A stretch of 64,000 bases of DNA from JBBQSN01 sp963825505 (GCA_963825505.1 CAWGTL010000007.1:38541-102540), one strand, 5' to 3'. Shown: positions 17,335 through 25,948, numbered from the stretch's first letter. The notes: generated by a model not told the origin, from the sequence alone. Translations and numbers: made by a program.

Positions 17335-18099
17335 TCAGCCGCGCAGCCGCACCGACAGGCAGGTGACGCAGCCCTCGAGCTTCTCGAACTCGCAGATGTC
17401 GACCACGACGGTGCGCAGCCCGCGCGACTCGAACAGCTCGCGCGTACGGGGCGCGCTCGCCGCCATCAGCACGGTCCGCTCGTCGAGCACCACCACGTGC
17501 GAGCCGCCCTCCTCCGGGACGGGGAGGAAGGACGGCCACACCGACGGGTCGTCGACGAGCGGCTCGTAGCCGACCACGGTGCCGTCCGGGAGCGCGGTGA
17601 CCGCCGACTTCAGGTGCAGCACCTTGCTCACCGGCACGCTCACCACCTGCGCCCCCTGCGGCTCCAGGTGCGCCCGGAGCTGCTCCACGCCGGCCTCGTT
17701 CGTCCGACCGCCGACCCCGACCCACACCGTGCCGTCGTGCTTCAGCACGTCGCCGCCGTCCAACGTGCCCGGCGCCTCGACCCGCTCCACCCGGTACCCG
17801 AGCCCGCGCAGCGCGTCCTCGGTCGCCGCGGTCTCCGGCCTCCGCTCGTCCGCACCGGGTCGCGACACGACCGCCAGGTCGCCCCTGACGACGACCGTGT
17901 CCTCCACGAACACCGCGTCGGCGCAGTCCGGCGCGGGCTCGACCTCGATCGTCTCCCAGCCCTCGGCGGCGAGCGCCTGGACGTACGACTCCCACTGCCG
18001 GGTAGCCAGATCCACGTCGACGGGCACGCGGTCGAGGTGCGTGAGGAGACCGTCCGCCAGACGGGGACCGGGGCGGCGGACGAGGGCGCGACGTGCCAT
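17335..18099 (-). CDS. ddaH: Dimethylargininase (DDAH-like amidinotransferase-fold hydrolase)
   Basis: A 254-residue enzyme of the arginine deiminase/DDAH superfamily, which hydrolyses N-methylated arginines to citrulline and methylamines in the cytoplasm. Visible family residues are FVEDT (acid) near residue 70, the GGDVL stretch, His in VLHLKSAVTALPDG, and the nucleophile Cys247 in the C-terminal EGCVTCLSVRLR. Length matches bacterial DDAH exactly. It starts 28 bases from the divergent DUF1810 gene. No arginine-pathway gene is adjacent, so a broader guanidino-compound role is possible. Confidence 0.9.
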   Translation of the reverse strand: MARRALVRRPGPRLADGLLTHLDRVPVDVDLATRQWESYVQALAAEGWETIEVEPAPDCADAVFVEDTVVVRGDLAVVSRPGADERRPETAATEDALRGLGYRVERVEAPGTLDGGDVLKHDGTVWVGVGGRTNEAGVEQLRAHLEPQGAQVVSVPVSKVLHLKSAVTALPDGTVVGYEPLVDDPSVWPSFLPVPEEGGSHVVVLDERTVLMAASAPRTRELFESRGLRTVVVDICEFEKLEGCVTCLSVRLRG

Positions 18100-18127
18100 C
18101 CCGGCAACCTAGCGCCACGATGGACCG

Positions 18128-18553
18128 ATGGCCTCCGACCTCACCCGCTTCGTCACCGCCCAGTCCGACGGCGGCACCTACGGCACGGCGCTCGCCGAGC
18201 TGCGCGGCGGACGCAAGCACAGCCACTGGATGTGGTTCGTCTTCCCGCAGCTCGCCGGGCTCGGTCGCAGCTCGACGGCCCAGCACTACGCCGTCGCGGA
18301 CCTCGCCGAGGCGCGCGACTACCTGGCCCACCCGGTCCTCGGACCGCGCCTGGTCGAGTGCGCCGAGACCCTCACCGCGCTGCCGGGCGACGACGCCGAG
18401 GCGGTTCTCGGCGGGATCGACGCGATCAAGCTGCGGTCCTCGATGACGCTGTTCGCCCACGCCGCCACCGACGACGAGCGCGCCGCGTTCCTCGCCGTGC
18501 TGGAGAAGTTCTTCGCCGGGCAGGAGGACCCCGAGACCCTGCGCCGCCTCTGA
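18128..18553 (+). CDS. DUF1810 family protein
   Basis: A 141-residue cytoplasmic protein that matches DUF1810 along its length: N-terminal DLTRFVTAQ, the highly conserved GRKHSHWMWFVFPQLAGLG block near residue 32, and YLAHPVLGPRLVEC. No enzymatic activity is established for the family from what I know. It is transcribed divergently from ddaH and converges on the lipoprotein gene 8 bases downstream. Confidence 0.88.
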   Translation: MASDLTRFVTAQSDGGTYGTALAELRGGRKHSHWMWFVFPQLAGLGRSSTAQHYAVADLAEARDYLAHPVLGPRLVECAETLTALPGDDAEAVLGGIDAIKLRSSMTLFAHAATDDERAAFLAVLEKFFAGQEDPETLRRL

Positions 18554-18560
18554 AGCGGCT

Positions 18561-19472
18561 TCAGTCCAGCCCGCACTGCTCCAGCAGGACCTCCTCCATC
18601 TGCACCCGCGCCGCCTCGGTCGGCTCGACGGTGACGAGCACCGGGTCGCCGCCGTCCACGACCACCCGGACGCCGAAGGCGTAGCCGCGCTTGCTCTCGC
18701 CCACTGCGTGCGGGTCGCACCGCGCGGGCGCGACCACGAGCGGCAGCGAGAGCGTCTGACCTGCAACGAGATCGACCGGAAGGGCCGCGGTGGCCGAGAA
18801 CAGGGTGGTGCCCACCACCTCGACGACGGAGACGCTGCGGCCGGCGGCCACCGGCCCGACCACCAGCTCGCCCGAGGCCGTCAGCGCACCCGCCGCGCCA
18901 CCACGCGCCCAGGTCGGGCCGAGCTCGAGCGGAGCGGCTGCCAGGGCCGCGAGCGACGAGCACTCGCGCGACCAGGTCTGAGGGCCGACCCCGTCGGGGT
19001 CGGTGACCGCGATCTCGACCTCGACCGGGCCGTCGGACCCGCGCACGGTTGCGACCGCCACCGCGGTCCCCGAAGGGACCGCGTCCTCGGTCGTCGGTCC
19101 TCCCGCCCGCGGGCAGACCGGGTCGCCGAGCTGGACGGGCAGGTCGACGACCGAGCCCGGCCGGCTCGTGCTGTCGAGGTCGGACTCGGGTCCGTCCTCG
19201 TACCCGGGCAGCGACAACCGGAGGGAGACCACCTGGACGGCCGGCTCACCCTCGGCCTGGCCCAGCTTCACCTGGAGCCGGCGCAGCGCCTCGTCCCGCC
19301 GGTAGCGGGTGAGCTCGCCCGACAGGGGCGGGGCGGAGGCGCTGACCCCGGACGCGTCCCCCGTCGCGTCCTCGCCCGTGGCGGTGCACGCCTGCAGCGC
19401 CGCCAGCGGTAGGAGACCGACCACGACGGCGACGGCCGCGACCAGTGTCGCGTGGGCTCGCGAGGTGGGCAC
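18561..19472 (-). CDS. Putative secreted lipoprotein of unknown function
   Basis: A 303-residue exported protein. A signal peptide covers residues 1-29 and ends in LAALQACTA, a plausible though imperfect lipobox. The mature part has no domain I recognise; it is rich in beta-prone Val/Ser/Asp segments and contains a few cysteines (VCPRAGG, SRECSS, ARCDPH, EQCGLD) that could form disulfides. It follows the small gene at 19,491 on the same strand by 18 bases and may be co-transcribed. Confidence 0.65.
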   Translation of the reverse strand: MPTSRAHATLVAAVAVVVGLLPLAALQACTATGEDATGDASGVSASAPPLSGELTRYRRDEALRRLQVKLGQAEGEPAVQVVSLRLSLPGYEDGPESDLDSTSRPGSVVDLPVQLGDPVCPRAGGPTTEDAVPSGTAVAVATVRGSDGPVEVEIAVTDPDGVGPQTWSRECSSLAALAAAPLELGPTWARGGAAGALTASGELVVGPVAAGRSVSVVEVVGTTLFSATAALPVDLVAGQTLSLPLVVAPARCDPHAVGESKRGYAFGVRVVVDGGDPVLVTVEPTEAARVQMEEVLLEQCGLD

Positions 19473-19490
19473 GGACCCAGTATCGGCCCG

Positions 19491-19694
19491 TCAGGTCCGG
19501 CCGCGGGCCTCTCGCGCGACCCGGGCGGCGCGCGCCGCCTCGACCTTCGCCTGCCGCTGCCGCCGCAGCCGCGCGTGCGGGTCGTCGGCCTCGCCCAGCT
19601 GGGCCGGACCCATGAGGTGCCAGACGACGTACTGGATCCGGTACCAGACGAGGTACCAGAACGAGAGCCCCTCGCGATCTGCTCTGCCGCTCAC
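19491..19694 (-). CDS. Small hypothetical protein with aromatic amphipathic segment
   Basis: A 67-residue protein from a GTG start at 19,694. The N-terminal half SFWYLVWYRIQYVVWHLMGP is strongly aromatic and hydrophobic, enough for one membrane-associated helix; the C-terminal half is an Arg/Ala-rich charged helix. It lies just upstream of the lipoprotein gene on the same strand. I recognise no family; composition and codon pattern look coding. Confidence 0.5.
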   Translation of the reverse strand: MSGRADREGLSFWYLVWYRIQYVVWHLMGPAQLGEADDPHARLRRQRQAKVEAARAARVAREARGRT

Positions 19695-19707
19695 GCCAAC
19701 TCCATCA

Positions 19708-19736
19708 TGAGTGCACTGATGATTCGTGCACGATCA
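19708..19736. promoter_or_regulatory. Putative OhrR operator
   Basis: In the 71 bases between the small gene and the divergent OhrR-like gene, GTGCAC occurs at 19,711-19,716 and again at 19,727-19,732, flanked by TGA and TCA, giving an imperfect dyad of about 29 bases. OhrR proteins usually autoregulate from such sites. Assignment rests on position and symmetry only. Confidence 0.35.
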
Positions 19737-19765
19737 TACGCTCTCCGTCGAGGTACGCTCGACCC

Positions 19766-20227
19766 GTGCCCCGGACGACCGCTCCTGCCACCGACCTGCT
19801 GGCCCTCGACCGCCAGGTGTGCTTCGCGCTGGCCGTCGCGTCACGCACCGTCGTCGGGGTCTACCGTCCGCTGCTCGAGCCGATGGGCCTGACCCACCCG
19901 CAGTACCTGGTGATGCTCGCGCTGTGGGAGGAGACGCCGCTCAAGGTCGCCGACCTCGCCGAGCGGCTCAGCCTGGAGCCGGCCACCTTGAGCCCGCTGC
20001 TCAAGCGGCTCGAGGCGTCCGGGCTCGTCACGCGCGGGCGCGACCCCCGCGACGAGCGCGCGCTGGCCGTCTCGCTCACGACGAGGGGCAAGCGGCTGAG
20101 GTCGCGCGCCGAGAAGATCCCCGGCGCGGTGCTGGAGCGCCTCGGCATGGAGCTCGGCGAGCTCGAGGACCTGCGCGACGCGCTCACCCGCGTCATCACC
20201 GCCACCAGGTCGTCCGCCCCCGCCTGA
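19766..20227 (+). CDS. ohrR: MarR-family regulator, OhrR type (organic hydroperoxide sensor)
   Basis: A 153-residue winged-helix regulator. The N-terminal LDRQVCFALAVASRTVVGVY contains the single reactive Cys conserved in OhrR, followed by LLEPMGLTHPQYLVMLALWEE; the recognition region is LSLEPATLSPLLKRLEASGL and the wing is RDPRDERALAVSLT. OhrR represses peroxide-defence genes until the Cys is oxidised. No ohr peroxiredoxin gene is adjacent in this window, so its main target lies elsewhere or it controls its own promoter and the divergent small gene. GTG start. Confidence 0.85.
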   Translation: MPRTTAPATDLLALDRQVCFALAVASRTVVGVYRPLLEPMGLTHPQYLVMLALWEETPLKVADLAERLSLEPATLSPLLKRLEASGLVTRGRDPRDERALAVSLTTRGKRLRSRAEKIPGAVLERLGMELGELEDLRDALTRVITATRSSAPA

Positions 20228-20242
20228 GCGGTCCGAGCGCGA

Positions 20243-21604
20243 TCAGGCCCCCTGGCACGGCGAGGAGACACCGGTGCCGTCGCCGTCGTCGAGCCACGAC
20301 GGCAGCGGCCGGCTGTCACCGACCGGCGCCCAGCGGCCCTCGACCAGCTCGTAGGCCAGAGCGGGCCCTGCGGCGACCAGGGCGGTGACGGCCTCGACCA
20401 GGCGGTCGACGTCGTCCGAGCTCGTCCCGACCCCGATGCTGGCGCGGACGGCGCCGCGGTCCAGGCCGAGCCGGGCCAGCAGCGGGTGCGCGCAGAACTT
20501 GCCGTCGCGCACGCCCACGCCGTGCTCGGCGCTCAGCACCGCGGCCACCAGGCCGGCGTCGAGCCCGTCGACGGTGAAGGTGACGACCCCGATCGAGGAC
20601 GGGCTGTCGTGCCAGATCCGCTGCACCCGCACGCCGTCGATCTCGCGCAGGCCGTCGACGAGCCGGGCGCGCAGGGTCTCCTCGTGCACCTCGAGCGCTC
20701 CCTCCGGCAGGGCGGCGAGCGTCTCGCACGCCGCCGCCAGCGCGACCGCGCCGAGGACGTTCGGGGTGCCCGCCTCGTGCCGTGCCGGCGCAGGCGCCCA
20801 CTGCACCTCGGAGAGGCCGACCTCGCGCACCGCGCCACCACCGGCCAGGTACGGGTCTGCAGCGTCGAGCCAGTCGCGCCGACCCACGAGCACGCCGGTG
20901 CCGAACGGTGCGTACAGCTTGTGGCCCGACAGCGCCAGGTAGTCGACACCGCTGTCCTGCAACGAGATCCGCCGATGCGGCGCCAGCTGGGCGGCGTCGA
21001 CGACGATCCGCGCGCCGTAGGAGTGCGCGAGCGCGGCCAGGTGCGCGACCGGCAGCTCCTCGCCGGTGACGTTGGACGCACCGGTGACGGCGAGCAGCGC
21101 GACGTCGCCGACCGCGAGCGCCTCCTCGACGACGGTGAGCGTGCGGGCGAGCGTGCCGGCTGCGGGCAGCACCCGGTGCCGCCCCCGCAGCCACGGCAAC
21201 AGGTTGGCGTGGTGCTCGATGTCGAGCACGAGCACCTCGCCGGCCTCTGCCGGCACGGCGGAGGCGAGCAGGTTGAGCGCGTCGGTGGTGTTGCGGGTGA
21301 AGACGACCACGTCGTCCTCGCGGGTGCCGACGAACCGGCCGACCCGGCGGCGCGACGCCTCGTAGGCGCGGGTGCTGATCTGGGAGGTCCAGCCGGCACC
21401 GCGGTGCACGGAGGAGTACAGCGGCAGGGCCTCGTCGACGCGGTCCTTGACCTGCTGCAGCGCGGGGGCGCTCGCGGCGAGGTCGAGGTTCGCGTACGGC
21501 AGCCGTCCGCCGGTGGCCAGCGGCACCTGGGTGCCCGCGCCCACGACGGGCAGCAGGGCCGGCACGCGCGCGGTGGTCGGCCGACAGGAGGTGGTGGTGC
21601 TCAT
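20243..21604 (-). CDS. Class V aminotransferase (cysteine desulfurase-like PLP enzyme)
   Basis: A 453-residue PLP enzyme of the NifS/SufS-CsdA fold. The ATG at 21,604, with AGGGA 8 bases before it, is preferred to a start 16 codons earlier that lies inside the riboswitch region. Visible features are RNTTDALNLLAS, the IEHHANLLPW histidine, VDAAQLAPHR and the PLP lysine in LSGHKLYAPFGTG; a Cys follows in GKFCAHPLL. It lacks the N-terminal and SUF partners of a housekeeping desulfurase. A SAM-IV riboswitch sits 40-150 bases upstream, placing it in sulfur amino-acid metabolism, perhaps cysteine or methionine-related sulfur transfer. Confidence 0.88.
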   Translation of the reverse strand: MSTTTSCRPTTARVPALLPVVGAGTQVPLATGGRLPYANLDLAASAPALQQVKDRVDEALPLYSSVHRGAGWTSQISTRAYEASRRRVGRFVGTREDDVVVFTRNTTDALNLLASAVPAEAGEVLVLDIEHHANLLPWLRGRHRVLPAAGTLARTLTVVEEALAVGDVALLAVTGASNVTGEELPVAHLAALAHSYGARIVVDAAQLAPHRRISLQDSGVDYLALSGHKLYAPFGTGVLVGRRDWLDAADPYLAGGGAVREVGLSEVQWAPAPARHEAGTPNVLGAVALAAACETLAALPEGALEVHEETLRARLVDGLREIDGVRVQRIWHDSPSSIGVVTFTVDGLDAGLVAAVLSAEHGVGVRDGKFCAHPLLARLGLDRGAVRASIGVGTSSDDVDRLVEAVTALVAAGPALAYELVEGRWAPVGDSRPLPSWLDDGDGTGVSSPCQGA

Positions 21605-21643
21605 CGTCGATCCCTGGTCTTCCCTGGTCCGGGACCCGGGGCG

Positions 21644-21755
21644 GGTCCGCACTTGCCGCGCCAGGACGGCGCGGCCAGGTCGTCACCCGGGGCACCCCAC
21701 CGCGGAGGAGGGTTGCCGGCCAGCGAGCCGGGGCTTGACGCTGGCGCTCATGACC
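21644..21755 (-). ncRNA. SAM-IV riboswitch
   Basis: Read on the minus strand, the leader of the aminotransferase begins GGTCATGAGCGCCAGCGTCA, continues through the CCCCGGCTCGCTGGCCGGCA arm, the purine-rich ACCCTCC and GGTGGGGTGCCCCGGGTGA core, and ends with GCGGCAAGTGCGGACC. This is base-for-base very close to the actinobacterial SAM-IV aptamer. The core, the P2 arm and the 3' pseudoknot strand are all recognisable, and P1 pairs as GGTC/GACC with one weak pair. S-adenosylmethionine binding should lower expression of the gene 40 bases downstream, probably at translation because the ribosome site follows closely. A covariance-model search would settle the exact borders. Confidence 0.88.
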
Positions 21756-21825
21756 TCCGACGAGGATGACCGAGACCACTGCGAACCGTCCAGGCCGCGG
21801 GACCGGCGTCCCACCCACCGGACAG

Positions 21826-22617
21826 TCAGGCGACCTCACGACGCAGCCACCGCACCGAGCCGGCCACCAGCGGGACGACGAGCCACACCGCGAGCGCCGT
21901 CCCGGTCTGCGGCCAGGACGTGACAGCGCCGCCTGCGACCTGCTCGAACGCCGCGTGGGCGTCGAGCCACGGCGTCGCACCGCCGAGGACGTCGGGCACC
22001 AGGTGCACGGCCGCCATCACGCCGAGCGCGCCGACGCCGACCGCGGTGCTCCCGGTGACCGCGCCGAGCCCGGCGCCCGCCACCGTCGCGAGGGCCGCCG
22101 CGGCGAGAGCGACGAGGAGCGCCTCACCACCGCCGTCGAGCACCAGCGGGACGCCCTTGCCCTGAGCCGCCTGGGCCGCCGCAGCGAGAGCCACCAGCGC
22201 GCAGGTCGCGGCCGTCGCGGTGGCGAGGAGCAACGCCCCCGCCACCGCGGCAGCCAGCACCCGACCGCGCTGCGGCACCAGGGCGAACGACACCGCCGCC
22301 CCCCGCGACCACTCGCCGGCCGTCGCCAGCACGCCGACGACGGGTAGCACGAGCACGACGGCGGCGAAGACCGAGCGCACGTGGTGCGCGAGGTCGACCG
22401 CGGCCGGCGCCGTGGTCAGCCCGCGGACGGCGCCCCCGACAGCCACGAGCACGACGGCGACCAGGAGCCACCGACCCCACCGGGTGTCGACCGCCTTGCG
22501 CAGCTCGAGCTGCACCAGCACCCACCACGACGGTCCGCGTAGCGCCAGAGCCCGGGCGAGGGGGCGCAGGGCCGGGTCGACGTCGAGGTGCTCGAGCGTC
22601 TCGGGGCCGCCGGTCAC
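21826..22617 (-). CDS. ABC-2 type exporter permease
   Basis: A 263-residue membrane protein whose GTG start overlaps the ATPase stop as GTGA. After a short cytoplasmic N-terminus (LVQLELRKAVDTRWGRWLL) it has about six hydrophobic segments, with the ABC-2-like ATAGEWSRGAAVSFALVPQRGRV loop. It pairs with the ATPase at 22,614 as a half-size exporter, probably for a drug or peptide. The divergent two-component system is its likely regulator. Confidence 0.85.
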   Translation of the reverse strand: MTGGPETLEHLDVDPALRPLARALALRGPSWWVLVQLELRKAVDTRWGRWLLVAVVLVAVGGAVRGLTTAPAAVDLAHHVRSVFAAVVLVLPVVGVLATAGEWSRGAAVSFALVPQRGRVLAAAVAGALLLATATAATCALVALAAAAQAAQGKGVPLVLDGGGEALLVALAAAALATVAGAGLGAVTGSTAVGVGALGVMAAVHLVPDVLGGATPWLDAHAAFEQVAGGAVTSWPQTGTALAVWLVVPLVAGSVRWLRREVA

Positions 22618-23501
22618 GCCGCCACCCCGGCGGCGGACAGCTCGGCCGCCGGTTCGGCCAGGTCGAGCGGGACATCGTCCTCGCGCAGCTCCAGCAGCAC
22701 CTGACCGGCCGCGGCAGCCGCCCGACCCACCTGCTCCACGGTGCCGGCGACCACGACCCGGCCGTCGGCGCGGAGCCGTACCGGCAGCTCGGCGGTCGTC
22801 AGCGCGGCCACCAGCTCCTCGCGGTCCAGGCCGCGCGCGACGACACCGGCCGGGCGGAGCAGCTCGTCGGCGGACCCCGACCGCACCACCCGGCCGCGGT
22901 CGAGCACCACCAGGTGATCGGCGGTGCCGTGCACCTCGTCCGGCCGGTGACCGGTCAGCAGGACGGTTCCACCGACGTCGGCGAACTCCCGCAGCAACCC
23001 GTGCAGCCAGGCGAGACCGTCGGCGTCCAGCGCGCTCGCCGACTCGTCGAGCACCAGGACGTGCGGATCGCCCACGAGTGCGCGGGCGATGCCGAGCCGC
23101 TGCCGCATGGCGAACGAGTACCGCCCGACGAGGCGGCGACCGGCGTGGTCCAGCCCCACGCGCTCGAGCACGTCGCCGACCCGCGAGGTGGGCACACCGG
23201 TGGCGATCGCGGCCAGCAGCAGCGTCTCGCGGCCGGTGCGGCCCGGGGGCAGGGAGGCGGGGTCCAGCGAGGACCCGACGACCCGCCCGGGGTTGCGCAG
23301 CTCGCGGTAGGTCGCGCCGCCGATGGTGGCGCGGCCGTCGGACGCCCGGCTCAGACCGAGCAGGACCCGCAGGGCGGTGGAGCGGCCGGAGCCGTCCGGG
23401 CCGAGCAGGGCGGTGACCGTCCCCGGCTCGCAGGTGAGGCTGACGCCGTCGAGCGCCACGGTGCGTCCGTAGCGCTTGCTGAGCCGCTCGAGGGAGATCA
23501 T
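22614..23501 (-). CDS. ABC-2 exporter ATPase with altered Walker A
   Basis: A 295-residue ATP-binding subunit. The Walker B LVLDESASALD and the family-typical signature YSFAMRQRLGIARAL are intact, but Walker A reads GPDGSGRST, with Arg where ABC ATPases have the nucleotide-binding Lys. That substitution normally cripples hydrolysis; either the Arg is tolerated in this subgroup or the protein is regulatory. The C-terminal 80 residues form the usual extension after the ATPase core. ATG at 23,501 is 141 bases from the divergent kinase gene. Confidence 0.88.
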   Translation of the reverse strand: MISLERLSKRYGRTVALDGVSLTCEPGTVTALLGPDGSGRSTALRVLLGLSRASDGRATIGGATYRELRNPGRVVGSSLDPASLPPGRTGRETLLLAAIATGVPTSRVGDVLERVGLDHAGRRLVGRYSFAMRQRLGIARALVGDPHVLVLDESASALDADGLAWLHGLLREFADVGGTVLLTGHRPDEVHGTADHLVVLDRGRVVRSGSADELLRPAGVVARGLDREELVAALTTAELPVRLRADGRVVVAGTVEQVGRAAAAAGQVLLELREDDVPLDLAEPAAELSAAGVAA

Positions 23502-23642
23502 GCAGCGAGCCTGGCGCCGGGACCCCGTCCACCGCGTCGGTCGCGGGTCGGCACCTGGTGCGACGAAAGTCGGTGCCTGCGCGCCGACCGGACCGACGTC
23601 CGGCCCGTGCCGGGACCTGGCGGCGCTGCCTACGCTGTCGAG

Positions 23643-24863
23643 GTGCACGTCGTCGAGAGCGCCCGAGGGGTGTGGGCCCGCAGCGCGGGACCGCTCTCGA
23701 CCGCGGCGTACCTGGCCCTCGGGATCGCGGGCTCGGCCATCATCACCGGCGCCGTGGGCGCCGGCTCGCGGATGGCCGGCGGCTACGGCGCGGTGGTGGC
23801 CGGCGGGCTCGCCGCCGTGGCGGGCGTCGTCCTCACCGTCGCGCTGGTCTGGCGCCGGCGCTGGCCGCTCGCCATCGCGCTGGGCGCCGCCGTCTGCTGC
23901 CTCGTCGCCTGGACCTACGCCGCGGCGTGGCTCGCGTTGTTCGCGCTCGCCGTCCGACGCCGCGACCGCTGGCTGGTCGTGGCCGCCGTCGTCGCCTGGG
24001 CCGGCAGCATCGTCTCGGCGCGCGCACTGGGCATCCCCGTGTCCATCGGGTTCTGGCTGTCGAGCTCGATGTACGGCTTCGCCGTCGCCGGCGGCGCGTA
24101 CGTGGGCAGCCGTCGCGCCCTGCTCGCCACCCTGCGCGAACGGGCCGAGCGGGCCGAGGCCGAGCAGCTCATGCGCAGCCACCAGGCGCGGCTCGCCGAG
24201 CGCTCGCGGATCGCGCAGGAGATGCACGACGTGCTGGCCCACAAGATCTCGCTGGTGACGCTCCAGGCGGGTGGTCTCGAGGTGAACCCCGGCGCCGGGC
24301 CCGAGGAGGTCGAGCGGGTCGCCGGACTGATCCGCACCACCGCGCGGCAGGCGCTGGAGGACCTGCGCGGGGTGCTCGGCGTCCTGCGCGGGGTCGACGC
24401 CGCCGCCGCCGGCGCGCTCGGCGGACCGGCCGACCTCACCCCCCAGCCCGGCCTCGACGACGTCCGCGCGCTCGTCGAGGCCTCGCGCTCCGCGGGGGTC
24501 CCCGTCCACCTCGACTGGGACGTCCCCGGCGGCGTCCCCGTCCCGGAGCTGGTGGGACGCACCGCGTTCCGCGTCCTGCAGGAGGCACTGACCAACGTGC
24601 ACAAGCACGCCCACGGAGTGAGCGCCACCGTCCTGGTCCGCGGCCGTCCCGGCGAGCGGCTCGACATCGAGGTGACGAACCCGCGACCGGTGGGCACCAC
24701 GGTCGAGCCGCTGCTGCCCGGCACCGGCACCGGCCTGGAGGGGCTGGCGGAGCGGGTCCGGCTGGCCGGCGGGCAGGTCGAGTCCGGGTTCACGCCCACC
24801 GGCTTCCGGGTTCGCGCCTGGCTGCCCTGGTCGGCCGACCGCCCGGTCGGGGCGCTGCGGTGA
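23643..24863 (+). CDS. NarL-type sensor histidine kinase
   Basis: A 406-residue membrane kinase starting at GTG 23,643. Four to five transmembrane segments occupy residues 15-150, a short coiled linker follows (RERAERAEAEQLMRSHQ), then the HisKA_3 box RSRIAQEMHDVLAHKISLV with the phospho-accepting His, and a HATPase domain with ALTNVHKHAHG and GTGLEGLAERV. With almost no extracellular loop it probably senses the membrane or the neighbouring exporter's substrate. Its stop overlaps the regulator start as GTGA. Confidence 0.92.
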   Translation: MHVVESARGVWARSAGPLSTAAYLALGIAGSAIITGAVGAGSRMAGGYGAVVAGGLAAVAGVVLTVALVWRRRWPLAIALGAAVCCLVAWTYAAAWLALFALAVRRRDRWLVVAAVVAWAGSIVSARALGIPVSIGFWLSSSMYGFAVAGGAYVGSRRALLATLRERAERAEAEQLMRSHQARLAERSRIAQEMHDVLAHKISLVTLQAGGLEVNPGAGPEEVERVAGLIRTTARQALEDLRGVLGVLRGVDAAAAGALGGPADLTPQPGLDDVRALVEASRSAGVPVHLDWDVPGGVPVPELVGRTAFRVLQEALTNVHKHAHGVSATVLVRGRPGERLDIEVTNPRPVGTTVEPLLPGTGTGLEGLAERVRLAGGQVESGFTPTGFRVRAWLPWSADRPVGALR

Positions 24864-25525
24864 CCGCGCCGATCCGGGTGCTGCTCGTCGACGACGACCC
24901 GCTGGTGCGCGCCGGGCTCTCGATGATCCTGTCGTCGGACTCCGCGATCGAGGTGGTCGGGGAGGCGCAGGACGGTGCCGTCGCGATGGACCGGGTCGTC
25001 ACCGACCGTCCCGACGTCGTCCTGATGGACATCCGGATGCCGCGCGTGGACGGTCTGACCGCCACGGCGCGGCTGACCGCGACCGAGCGGCCCCCGAAGG
25101 TGCTGGTGCTCACGACCTTCGACCTCGACGACTACGTCTTCCGCGCGCTCGAGGCCGGGGCCAGCGGCTTCCTGCTCAAGGACACCCCGCCGCGCGAGCT
25201 GGTCGCGGCGGTCAAGATCGTGGCGGCGGGCGAGGCGATGCTGTCGCCGACGGTCACCCGCACCCTGATCGGGCACTTCGCCGCCGACGGCTCGCAGGGA
25301 CGCCGCCAGCGCGCCCTGGCCCGGTTGCAGGTGCTCACCGAGCGCGAGCGCGAGGTGCTCGTCGCCGTCGGCCGCGGCCTGTCCAACGCCGAGGTCGGGC
25401 GCTCGCTGTTCCTGTCCGAGGCCACCGTCAAGGCGCACGTGTCGCGCCTGCTGCTCAAGCTCGACGCCACCAACCGGGTCCAGGTCGCGATCCTCGCGCA
25501 CGACGCGGGTCTGCTCGGCGGCTGA
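24860..25525 (+). CDS. NarL/LuxR-family response regulator
   Basis: A 221-residue regulator: receiver domain (residues 5-120) with acidic pocket VDDDP, phospho-Asp in VVLMDIRMP and switch Lys in FLLKDTPP, then a LuxR helix-turn-helix (about 155-215) with LTEREREVLVAVGRGLSNAEV and SEATVKAHVSRLLLKL. Translationally coupled to the kinase and divergent from the ABC-2 exporter, it likely activates that exporter. Confidence 0.93.
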   Translation: MTAPIRVLLVDDDPLVRAGLSMILSSDSAIEVVGEAQDGAVAMDRVVTDRPDVVLMDIRMPRVDGLTATARLTATERPPKVLVLTTFDLDDYVFRALEAGASGFLLKDTPPRELVAAVKIVAAGEAMLSPTVTRTLIGHFAADGSQGRRQRALARLQVLTEREREVLVAVGRGLSNAEVGRSLFLSEATVKAHVSRLLLKLDATNRVQVAILAHDAGLLGG

Positions 25526-25556
25526 CGGCGGACGAGGCGGCGGACCGCGGAGGTCC

Positions 25557-25910
25557 TCAGCCCCAGCCCAGCTCGTGCAGCCGCTCGTCGTCGATGCCGA
25601 AGTGGTGCGCGATCTCGTGCACCACGGTCACGGCCACCTCGTCGACGACGTCCTCGGCCGTGTCGCACACGGCCAGCGTGGGGTTGCGGAAGATCAGGAT
25701 CCGGTCGGGCAGCGACCCGGCGTCCCACCAGCCGTCGCGCTCGGTGAGCGGCGTGCCCTCGTAGAGCCCGAGCAGGCCGGGCTCGTCGGCCGGGGCGTCG
25801 TCCTCGACGAGGACGACGACGTTGCGCATCTGGGCGGCGAGCTCGGGCGGCACCAGGTCGAGGGCGTCGGAGACCGCCTCCTCGAACGCCTCCCGGCTCA
25901 TCTCGACCAC
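25557..25910 (-). CDS. Minimal zincin-like metallopeptidase family protein
   Basis: A 117-residue protein of the Zincin_1 (DUF1025) family. The C-terminal zinc motif HEIAHHFGIDDERLHELGW supplies HExxH with a downstream Asp. The N-terminal MSREAFEEAVSDALDLVPPEL is typical. The start may be GTG 25,910 or the ATG at 25,901. Proteolytic activity has been questioned for this small family, whose fold lacks a substrate lid; it is widespread in actinobacteria next to housekeeping genes. Confidence 0.88.
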   Translation of the reverse strand: MVEMSREAFEEAVSDALDLVPPELAAQMRNVVVLVEDDAPADEPGLLGLYEGTPLTERDGWWDAGSLPDRILIFRNPTLAVCDTAEDVVDEVAVTVVHEIAHHFGIDDERLHELGWG

Positions 25911-25948
25911 GGCCCCATCCTGCCCTCCCGGCCGTCCCGGGTACCGCT

